A DNA stretch of 5,480 bases, from assembly GCA_021774015.1 (NCBI GenBank), contig JAJFJO010000394.1, forward strand, positions 1 to 5,480, read 5' to 3'. Below are positions 1 to 5,480 of this stretch, in pieces. The notes under the pieces were generated by a model. The model saw only the letters and a program-made list of their open reading frames with translations, made no database searches and was not told where the DNA came from. Made by a program: the position numbers and the translations under genes. The stretch comes from Gammaproteobacteria bacterium (GTDB lineage: Bacteria > Pseudomonadota > Gammaproteobacteria > Coxiellales > Coxiellaceae). Within the stretch, counting starts at the first letter, position 1. Every line of letters starts with the position of its first letter.

Positions 1-1
1 T

Positions 2-250
2 AGCCTAACGGGAACAGGAACAAATGCAGATCCATATATTGTTACTGGCGCAACCAGCACTCAAGATTTTATTGATGCTGTAGAATCCCTAGAAATTAGC
101 TCAACTGTTGGTGGAACAGCAACTGGAGTTATCACATGGACCGCACAAGAAAATAATACACCTGAAGGTACAGTTACTTCTAGTGGATTTGAGTCTGATT
201 TATTAGATAACACGTTTACAAGTACGTCTAATTTTGAGGTTTTTATAAAG
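2..250 (+). other. C-terminal end of an upstream extracellular beta-rich module
   Basis: These 83 residues precede the first clear Ig-like repeat. The segment YIVTGATSTQDFIDAVESL (bases 35-91) resembles the 'VTG(T/A)...AAL..L.F' strand-turn pattern found in cadherin-like and other modules of large RTX proteins, followed by a Ser/Thr/Gly-rich stretch ending in FEVFIK. The domain is truncated by the window edge, so its family cannot be fixed. It shows that the gene extends further upstream. Confidence 0.45.
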
Positions 251-3200
251 GATCCCAAATACAGCATCGAAAAAACCGTCACCAACCCTGGTGTCGTAAA
301 TGCTGAAGATGATGTAATCAACTATGAAATCGTGGTTACTAATGACGGTAATGTCTCATTAACCGGTATCATGCTAACCGATTTATTATTACAAGGCGCA
401 AATGGCACACTAGGCGCTGCCGTAGAATCCATCAATATGGATGGTGTTCTCGAAGTGAATGAAACCTGGACTTACAACGGCACCTACACCGTGCAACAAA
501 GCGACTTGGACAGCAATGCAACTAATGAACCCGATGATACTCAAGTTGGCTTTATTGACAATTCAGCAACAGTTTCTAGCAATGAATTGCCTGATGAATC
601 TGACACGGCTGAACAAGAAATTGCTTTTGATCCTGATATTATGATCGTCAAAGAGTTAGGCAACCCTATACTCACCGACAATGGTGACGGTGTCGACGGT
701 GCTGATGATATTATTAATTACGATATTACCGTTACAAACACCGGTAATATTACTCTTGATAATGTGATTGTTACTGATCCTGATGCGGATGGAGGTTCGA
801 TTGTTCGAGGGCTTGATCAAACAGGAGATAATGACAACCTCCTTGAAGTTGGCGAAGTATGGACCTATACCGCCGAACATACGATCACCCAACCTGAGTT
901 TGATTCTGGCACCTTTGTTAATATTGCAACGGTTAACGCCGATGATCCTTTTGATAATAACGTTAATGATAGCGATGATGCAGGAGTTTCATTTGATCAA
1001 AACCCTGCTCTAGAGCTTTTAAAAGAAGGTACTTTTAATGATGAAAACATGGATGGGTTTGCACAAGAAGGCGAAACGATTAGTTATACATTTACTATTA
1101 CTAACGCTGGTAATGTTACACTAACCAACATTACACTCACTGACCCATTAATTACTGTTGTAGGCGGGCCTACTATTGCAAGCCTAGCCCCAACGGCTGT
1201 TGATAACTCAACCTTTAGTGGAACCTATACCATTACCCAAGCCGATCTTGATGGTGAAGGCAATTTCGGTCCTGGTTTACCAGGAAGTGGAAACTTTGGA
1301 ATACTCAATATTGCTCAGGCAGACAGTTTGCAAACTATGCCTGTGGTTGATAATGAGACTGTATTTGTCGATGTTAATTTCGATATTGCCATTGATAAAA
1401 TGGTGACAGGGATTGATACCGCGGGTAACGGTCTACTTGATACCGTCGGCGATATCATCAATTACAGTATCGAAGTAACCAATACCGGCAACTCCGCTCT
1501 CGATAATGTGATCGTCACCGACCCACTCTTAGGAGGTGTACTCGCCTTAAGCAGTGGTGACACAGATAATGATGGTCGACTCGATACCACTGAAACTTGG
1601 GTGTATTCCGGTAATTATGCCATTACGCAAGACGACCTCGATGGCGCAGGCAATGCCGGAGCCGATTTTGATATTGATAACACAGCCACTGCAAATAGCG
1701 ACCAAGCTGGCCCCGTTAATGATAGTGAAACCGTACCACTAGAAACCAGTTTTGCTATCGCCATCGATAAAATGGTAACAGGGGTTGATACCGCGGGTAA
1801 CGGTCTACTTGATACCGTCGGCGATATCATCGATTACAGTATTGTCGTCACTAATACTGGAAACTCCGCTCTTGATAACGTAGTCGTTACTGACCCATTA
1901 CTAGGAGGCGTACTCGCCTTAAGCAGTGGTGACACAGATAATGATGGTCGACTCGATACCACTGAAACTTGGGTGTATTCCGGTAATTATGCCATTACGC
2001 AAGACGACCTCGATGGCGCAGGCAATGCCGGAACCGATTTTGATATTGATAACACAGCCACTGCAAATAGTGATCAAGCTGGCCCCGTTAATGATAGTGA
2101 AACCGTACCACTCGTCATCATCTCCGACATTGTGATCAACGAAATTGGATTACAAAAAGGATCATCACCCGATCAAAATGACAATGTAAATTATATTGAG
2201 CTCAGAAATTTTGGTACTACAAATGTTAGTGCAATTAACCTAGACAGTATAACCATTGAATTAATCGATAAAGACGGTAATGTATTTACACCGATTGATT
2301 TATCAACTGCCGTTGGTTTATCGTTCTTACCTGTCGGAGCTTTTTTAACCATTTATGAAGACGGCTCATGGAAAGTAAGCAATGCTAACGGTGTTGAATT
2401 GGACTCAGGTAATTTCACCAATGCACAAGCCTGGAACTTCCCTGCTGACACCTCTGCACGCATTGGAGTTAATTTAATTCAAAATACAACGTCAATCGAC
2501 ACCTTCCTGGCAAATGACGCCAATGTTAATTTACTCACCGGCTCACCCAGCTGGCAAGGTGCGGGTGCTGGTACAGCAAATGCCATAGCATTGCTTGGTG
2601 GTTTAATTGATAACGATACCTTTAACGGCCTAATCGGTAATCAACAAGCATTGTTAGACGCTATGAATGTGGATCGCCCGTTAATAGACAGCCCCGCTGT
2701 TCAAGCGGACGAAAGTAATCATGTCTTCTCACGTGTCTTTAGCGATAGCCCACCTAATCCTGGCGATGCCACCGCAACTGATAGCGATAGCGAGCAAGAC
2801 TGGACAACCAGTGATGCGCCGACCGATGGTGCTATTAATAGCGCAGCAAATGATTTGAACCCACAAGATAGCGGCGACGATTTTAATCCCGCACAGTCTG
2901 AAGGAACAAACTCAGCTGACGCAGGACAAACTGCAAGAACCGCTAATGCTAACGGCGAAGGTAGCGATTTAGTCGGCGATCGTGGTCCGGATTTTCTCTA
3001 TGGTGATAGTGGAACCAATAATTTATTTGGTAACGATCACAATGATTTCTTATTTGGTGATTTCGGCAGCGATCGTTTATATGGTGGCGATAATGCATTT
3101 GGTGGCAATGGTGCGGATTTGCTTGTTGATACCGAAGGTAAAGATTTATTAATTGCTAACAGCGGCGATGACATCATTATTGCAAAAGCTGAAGCTTTTG

Positions 3201-5344
3201 GAGATGCCGCTTCAAATACTGATGCGGGCGACTTGCTCATTGGTGATAATGTCGTACTCGGCGCAGCCAATCAATTTAACATCAGCTTTGTGATTGACGT
3301 GTCTGGCAGTATGGGTTGGGGCTTTGATGGCGATACAACTCCTGCCCCCGAGCCATCACGGTTAGATATTGCAAAACAAGGTTTCAACTCCTTGCTTGAT
3401 AGTATTATTGCAGAAGGTATTGCGGGAGCAACGCAAGTACAAGTTATCACATTCAATGGATCTGTTGTTAGCAATGATGCGTTTGCAACAGCAGATGATC
3501 CTGCCATTACAGCACTCATTAATAGCTTAACTGCCGGCGGTTCAACTCAGTATGAGGCACCTCTAACCGCAGCAGCTAGTTGGCTCGACGGTGGTACTGT
3601 TGATGGCATTACTCCAACTGTTGGAGCAAACAATTTAATTTATTTCTTAAGCGACGGTGCAGATAATGATGGTTACAACTCAGGTGTTGCTGGCGTTGCG
3701 CCTTTATACGACACCAGCAATGGTCGTTCAATCGATTTAAACACCAATACATGGACGGGTGGCGATGCATCTGCCATCTCACCTCTTACTATTCGTGCTT
3801 TTGGTTTTGGTGACCCTAATGCAACCAATGTAAGCCCGGATGATCTTGATGAAGTTGTTGCTAATTCACAAGGCCCTGCTGGTGCGTATAGCAATGATGA
3901 CTATGACTATGCAGAAAAAGTGGATAACCCTGATGAATTAGATGCTGCATTAACCGCAGGAACCATTACAGGAGCACCCACAGGTAAAGATGTTATTATT
4001 GGCGGTAACCAAGCGGACTTTATTTTTGGTGATAACTTAGTAACCGGTGATATAACACCTTTCCAATATATGACAGCAACGATTGATGACCCATTTAATT
4101 ATGTTAATAGCCATTTAGTTGATGACACAGACCCTAATTATGATCCTGTTTTAGTAAATCTACAGCACATAGTCGGTAAGGATGATTGGATCGACGGTGG
4201 TGGTGGTAACGATGTCATCTTTGGGCAAGGTGGTATGGATGAAATACTAGGAAACGATGGCAACGATTTAATCTACGGTGGTGATGGCGCAGACTGGATT
4301 GATGGTGGTGCTGGTAATGACGATATTTTTGGTAACGATGATGATGACATGATTCACGGCGGCACTGGCAATGATAATATTACAGGTGGCCGAGGTATAG
4401 ACACTATGACTGGTGGTGCAGGCAGTGATGTTTTTATTTGGAATGAGGGAGATCTTAATAATACAGGAGGAATGACCATTTACAATTATTCTGGCGTCAC
4501 TCGAGCAACCAATGATAATTTTGCTTGGGAGCTAGAAGTTAATGGCAATTTAAATGATCTAAGCAACGTTCCTGGCTTTGATGGATCTGATCTTAGTAAC
4601 TTTAATCAAGGCACCGAAGCATTTAATGCTGACTACGGGGATATAGCAGTGGATGATGGTGATCGCTGGAATACATTAGATCCCGGTTCTAATGACAACG
4701 TTGCTTTTTGGGGGCGCTTTACTGTCAGTGAAAACCCTACCTCATTCAGTGAGATTCAAGTTACAGTAATCGGTGCTCAAGAAAACGGTGACGATAACTC
4801 AACAACAGATGACGATGACGCAGGACATTTAGGCATTTATAACTTCACTACAGATGAGTGGGAAACACTTGACATACAAAACCAACAAGGCAATACAAAT
4901 GGTGATGATACACCAGCAACATGGACTGGCGCAATTAACAGTGATTTCAGTGATTACGTTGATAATGATCATATTGATATTATTCTATTTAATGCTGATC
5001 CTAGTCAAGAACTCTATATCGACTACGCTGAAGTGAAATTAACTCACTTAGATAAATCATCATTAGATATCATCACCGACTTTGATGATGATAATGATAT
5101 GGCAGCCGATTACGATACGTTGGCTTTTGGCAACTTACTGGATGTACCTTTCGATGATATGACTGATGATATCAATGACTTCGTCTCTATTACTGAAGAT
5201 GCAGGTGATAGCATTATTAGTGTTGATGCTGATGGTGCAGGAGCTGGTGTGGACTTTGCACCTGTTGTTGTACTGGAGGGCTTAACCGGGCTCGATGTCA
5301 ATACGTTATTCAATAACGGTAACATCGATATGACCCCAACCTAA
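2..5344 (+). CDS. Giant RTX adhesin-like secreted protein, 5'-partial (Ig-like repeats, LTD, vWA, RTX, T1SS tail)
   Basis: The frame is open from the first full codon at base 2 to TAA at 5342-5344, so 1780 residues are visible and the true start lies upstream. The GTG at 332 is an internal valine inside the first Ig-like repeat, not a start: no Shine-Dalgarno precedes it and homologous-looking sequence continues upstream. Visible domains in order: end of a beta-rich module (residues 1-83), five DUF11/DUF7507-type repeats (84-708), LTD-like domain (709-947), acidic linker (948-986), RTX block (987-1085), vWA domain (about 1093-1319), more RTX (1328-1480), a nested beta-rich domain (1481-1687) and the T1SS target region (1688-1780). 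I found no cysteine, and Asp/Asn greatly outnumber Lys/Arg, as usual for RTX proteins. The family is exported by type I secretion and mediates adhesion or biofilm formation; the ligand here is unknown. Confidence is high for a T1SS RTX protein and moderate for adhesin. Confidence 0.93.
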   Translation, partial: SLTGTGTNADPYIVTGATSTQDFIDAVESLEISSTVGGTATGVITWTAQENNTPEGTVTSSGFESDLLDNTFTSTSNFEVFIKDPKYSIEKTVTNPGVVNAEDDVINYEIVVTNDGNVSLTGIMLTDLLLQGANGTLGAAVESINMDGVLEVNETWTYNGTYTVQQSDLDSNATNEPDDTQVGFIDNSATVSSNELPDESDTAEQEIAFDPDIMIVKELGNPILTDNGDGVDGADDIINYDITVTNTGNITLDNVIVTDPDADGGSIVRGLDQTGDNDNLLEVGEVWTYTAEHTITQPEFDSGTFVNIATVNADDPFDNNVNDSDDAGVSFDQNPALELLKEGTFNDENMDGFAQEGETISYTFTITNAGNVTLTNITLTDPLITVVGGPTIASLAPTAVDNSTFSGTYTITQADLDGEGNFGPGLPGSGNFGILNIAQADSLQTMPVVDNETVFVDVNFDIAIDKMVTGIDTAGNGLLDTVGDIINYSIEVTNTGNSALDNVIVTDPLLGGVLALSSGDTDNDGRLDTTETWVYSGNYAITQDDLDGAGNAGADFDIDNTATANSDQAGPVNDSETVPLETSFAIAIDKMVTGVDTAGNGLLDTVGDIIDYSIVVTNTGNSALDNVVVTDPLLGGVLALSSGDTDNDGRLDTTETWVYSGNYAITQDDLDGAGNAGTDFDIDNTATANSDQAGPVNDSETVPLVIISDIVINEIGLQKGSSPDQNDNVNYIELRNFGTTNVSAINLDSITIELIDKDGNVFTPIDLSTAVGLSFLPVGAFLTIYEDGSWKVSNANGVELDSGNFTNAQAWNFPADTSARIGVNLIQNTTSIDTFLANDANVNLLTGSPSWQGAGAGTANAIALLGGLIDNDTFNGLIGNQQALLDAMNVDRPLIDSPAVQADESNHVFSRVFSDSPPNPGDATATDSDSEQDWTTSDAPTDGAINSAANDLNPQDSGDDFNPAQSEGTNSADAGQTARTANANGEGSDLVGDRGPDFLYGDSGTNNLFGNDHNDFLFGDFGSDRLYGGDNAFGGNGADLLVDTEGKDLLIANSGDDIIIAKAEAFGDAASNTDAGDLLIGDNVVLGAANQFNISFVIDVSGSMGWGFDGDTTPAPEPSRLDIAKQGFNSLLDSIIAEGIAGATQVQVITFNGSVVSNDAFATADDPAITALINSLTAGGSTQYEAPLTAAASWLDGGTVDGITPTVGANNLIYFLSDGADNDGYNSGVAGVAPLYDTSNGRSIDLNTNTWTGGDASAISPLTIRAFGFGDPNATNVSPDDLDEVVANSQGPAGAYSNDDYDYAEKVDNPDELDAALTAGTITGAPTGKDVIIGGNQADFIFGDNLVTGDITPFQYMTATIDDPFNYVNSHLVDDTDPNYDPVLVNLQHIVGKDDWIDGGGGNDVIFGQGGMDEILGNDGNDLIYGGDGADWIDGGAGNDDIFGNDDDDMIHGGTGNDNITGGRGIDTMTGGAGSDVFIWNEGDLNNTGGMTIYNYSGVTRATNDNFAWELEVNGNLNDLSNVPGFDGSDLSNFNQGTEAFNADYGDIAVDDGDRWNTLDPGSNDNVAFWGRFTVSENPTSFSEIQVTVIGAQENGDDNSTTDDDDAGHLGIYNFTTDEWETLDIQNQQGNTNGDDTPATWTGAINSDFSDYVDNDHIDIILFNADPSQELYIDYAEVKLTHLDKSSLDIITDFDDDNDMAADYDTLAFGNLLDVPFDDMTDDINDFVSITEDAGDSIISVDADGAGAGVDFAPVVVLEGLTGLDVNTLFNNGNIDMTPT
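251..2125 (+). repeat. Array of five Ig-like DUF11/DUF7507-type protein repeats
   Basis: Five consecutive repeats occupy 251-628, 629-994, 995-1381, 1382-1753 and 1754-2125 (126, 122, 129, 124 and 124 residues). Each has the same order of motifs: an opening I-x-K-x-strand; an acidic loop followed by INY or ISY; the core VTNTGN, then L.N..VTDP (diverged in repeat 1: VTNDGN...LTGIMLTD); in four of the five, an acidic loop leading into ETW or EVW; a GTYT/GNYAIT-Q-DLD strand; and a closing N.A.....V.DSET segment. This is the pattern of the 'conserved repeat' family (TIGR01451, DUF11/DUF7507), beta-sandwich modules of bacterial surface proteins. Repeats 1-3 are diverged; repeats 4 and 5 are nearly identical. 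The likely role is a stalk or spacer that holds the distal domains away from the cell. Confidence 0.85.
1382..2125 (+). repeat. 372-bp tandem direct duplication (two copies) within the coding region
   Basis: Copy 1 (1382-1753) and copy 2 (1754-2125) align at an exact offset of 372 bp, or 124 codons, keeping frame. Runs 1413-1459 and 1785-1831 are identical. Runs 1538-1740 and 1910-2112 differ at only three positions (1661, 1699 and 1702 of copy 1). The middle, 1460-1537 against 1832-1909, differs at about 18 of 78 positions, mostly synonymous. Length variation by slippage or recombination between copies is plausible and would keep the frame. Confidence 0.92.
2126..2842 (+). other. Lamin-tail-like (LTD) domain
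   Basis: Residues 709-947 open with DIVINEIGLQKG, then NYIELRNFGTTNVSAINLDS, matching the LTD signature 'I.INE(I/V)......(D/E)(Y/F)IEL.N.....V.L..'. The end, DWTTSDAPTDGAIN at about 2801-2839, matches the usual LTD close '(A)TPGA.N'. The middle contains further strand-like segments (SFLPVGAFLTIYEDG). Bacterial LTDs are Ig-fold modules in secreted and surface proteins, often linked to nucleases or adhesins; no nuclease motif is seen here. At about 239 residues it is longer than a minimal LTD, so it may contain an insertion of roughly 100 residues around 2480-2780. Confidence 0.65.
2960..3256 (+). repeat. RTX calcium-binding repeat block 1 (degenerate)
   Basis: About seven to eight nonapeptide-like units occupy residues 987-1085, for example GDSGTNNLF, GDFGSDRLY and GGNGADLLV. 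Many first-glycine and aspartate positions are replaced, as in ANSGDDIII and DTEGKDLLI, so calcium affinity may be lower than in the second block. The block closes with DLLIGDNVV immediately before the vWA domain. RTX repeats fold into a parallel beta-roll on binding extracellular calcium after type I secretion. Confidence 0.85.
3278..3958 (+). other. von Willebrand factor type A domain with MIDAS motif
   Basis: Residues about 1093-1319 start with strand NISFVIDVSGSM. The metal-ion-dependent adhesion site is complete by inspection: DxSGS at 3296-3310 (residues 1099-1103), the threonine of GGSTQY at 3545 (residue 1182), and the aspartate of YFLSDGAD at 3653 (residue 1218). The domain ends in a helix-like DELDAAL at 3932-3952. 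vWA domains bind protein or other ligands through the MIDAS Mg2+/Mn2+. In LapA-type RTX adhesins a vWA domain likewise lies next to the RTX repeats near the C-terminus. Here it is flanked on both sides by RTX sequence. Confidence 0.92.
3983..4441 (+). repeat. RTX calcium-binding repeat block 2, with internal spacer
   Basis: A short RTX piece at 3983-4051 (GKDVIIGGNQADFIFGDN) is followed by a non-RTX spacer at 4052-4174 (41 residues, possibly helical). Nine contiguous, regular nonapeptides then occupy 4175-4417, among them DGNDLIYGG, DGADWIDGG, AGNDDIFGN and TGNDNITGG, and the block closes with AGSDVFIW at 4418-4441. The GGxGxDxUx consensus is well kept in most units, so this is the strongest calcium-binding segment of the protein. 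One unit, DDDDMIHGG, is hyper-acidic. Confidence 0.95.
4442..5062 (+). other. Beta-rich, carbohydrate-binding-like domain nested before the T1SS tail
   Basis: Residues 1481-1687 lie between the closing RTX motif GSDVFIW and the DIITDF strand that normally follows it within a few tens of residues. The segment alternates strands and acidic loops: NVAFWGRFTVSE, FSEIQVTVIGAQ, HLGIYNFTTDEWETLDI, HIDIILFNAD and ELYIDYAEVKLT. The pattern 'L.(I/L)YN(F/W)....W..L' followed by 'LYIDY..(V/L)' is familiar from jelly-roll/galactose-binding-like modules attached to secreted hydrolases and adhesins. A sugar-binding role is therefore plausible but not shown. No catalytic motif is seen. Confidence 0.55.
5063..5341 (+). 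other. Type I secretion C-terminal target region (VC_A0849-like)
   Basis: The last 93 residues (1688-1780) read LDIITDFDDDND, then DYDTLAFGNLLD, then DSIISVDADGAG, then VVVLEGLTGLD, ending NNGNIDMTPT. This order (I-T-D-F, L-x-F/L-x-x-L-L, I-S-V-D-A-D-G, V-x-L-E-G, final N-G-N-I) matches the C-terminal target domain of T1SS-143/VC_A0849-type repeat proteins. The region directs the unfolded protein to the ABC transporter, membrane fusion protein and TolC-like channel. It lies at the extreme C-terminus, as required, so the 3' end of the gene looks intact. Confidence 0.85.
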
Positions 5345-5480
5345 AAGGTAAATAGCTAGACCGCTAACAATTCAATCCCAAAGCGGTCTACTGGGCTGAG
5401 TAGTTTCAAAACACCAAGCTGCAATACAGGGATTTTTAAACAACATCCTTCCAAGTTCAGTATATAACTAGCAATTTAGA
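5345..5480. other. Intergenic sequence downstream of the adhesin gene
   Basis: There is no ATG on the + strand here. All three minus-strand frames entering from the window end hit stops within a few codons. Apart from the inverted repeat at 5357-5390 I see no tRNA, promoter or other recognisable element. Confidence 0.6.
5357..5390 (+). terminator. Perfect 9-bp inverted repeat after the stop codon; possible terminator
   Basis: TAGACCGCT at 5357-5365 is the exact reverse complement of AGCGGTCTA at 5382-5390, with a 16-nt loop, starting 13 nt after the stop. The position suits a transcription end or mRNA 3' stabiliser. No U-tract follows directly (the next bases are CTGGGCTGAG), and the loop is large, so an intrinsic terminator is not firmly supported. 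Confidence 0.4.

Noticed and set aside
1382..2125. CRISPR array or mobile-element repeat
   Set aside because: The repeat is 372 bp, has only two copies, stays in frame and encodes a protein domain; there are no short spaced repeats or terminal inverted repeats.
4175..4441. DNA minisatellite of 27 bp
   Set aside because: The 27-bp period comes from RTX nonapeptides; the codons vary between units, so conservation is at the protein level.
459..5036. Same-strand short frames inside the gene (for example 459-644, 768-1013, 1200-1406, 1554-1742, 1926-2135, 4854-5036)
   Set aside because: They are out-of-frame shadows of the long gene. Those at 1554 and 1926 have near-identical products only because they lie in the duplicated 372-bp repeat.
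61..5325. Several antisense open frames of 71-86 codons (61-321, 656-892, 1615-1830, 3037-3270, 3271-3519, 3673-3894, 5110-5325)
   Set aside because: They lie wholly or almost wholly opposite the long coding frame, have low-complexity Ser/Pro/Leu/Val-rich products mirroring its Asp/Asn/Gly-rich codons, and show no recognisable domains.
5391..5480. Start or promoter of a downstream gene
   Set aside because: There is no ATG or clear ribosome binding site before the window end, and the AT-rich stretches (TTTTTAAA, TATATAA) lack a convincing paired -35/-10 arrangement.

Overview
The window is almost entirely one very long gene on the + strand, cut off at its 5' end by the window edge. Its reading frame is open from base 2 to a TAA stop at 5342-5344, giving 1780 visible residues. 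The product is the C-terminal part of a large, acidic, cysteine-free, secreted multidomain protein of the RTX adhesin type. The RTX nonapeptides and the C-terminal type I secretion (T1SS) target region point to a Gram-negative bacterium. The moderately AT-rich coding sequence and the VC_A0849-like tail suggest a (marine) gammaproteobacterium, but that assignment is an inference and no species can be named.

Layout by base position. 2-250: end of an extracellular beta-rich module whose start lies outside the window. 251-2125: five tandem Ig-like 'conserved repeat' domains (DUF11/DUF7507 type, 122-129 residues each), most with EF-hand-like acidic loops. The last two are near-identical at DNA level with a period of 372 bp. 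2126-2842: lamin-tail-like (LTD) domain. 2843-2959: low-complexity acidic linker. 2960-3256: degenerate RTX block. 3278-3958: von Willebrand factor A (vWA) domain with a MIDAS metal site, nested in the RTX region. 3983-4441: further RTX repeats, including nine contiguous nonapeptides. 4442-5062: a beta-rich, carbohydrate-binding-like domain that interrupts the usual junction between the RTX block and the secretion signal. 5063-5341: T1SS C-terminal target region. 5345-5480: non-coding, with a perfect 9-bp inverted repeat just after the stop.

How the parts would work together (inference from the families): the protein is exported C-terminus first through a T1SS channel, the RTX repeats fold on extracellular calcium, the Ig-like repeats form a calcium-stiffened stalk, and the vWA, LTD and nested beta-sandwich domains near the distal end are the candidate ligand-binding parts. 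No T1SS transporter, protease or regulator gene is visible, so secretion partners and any N-terminal retention module must lie outside the window.
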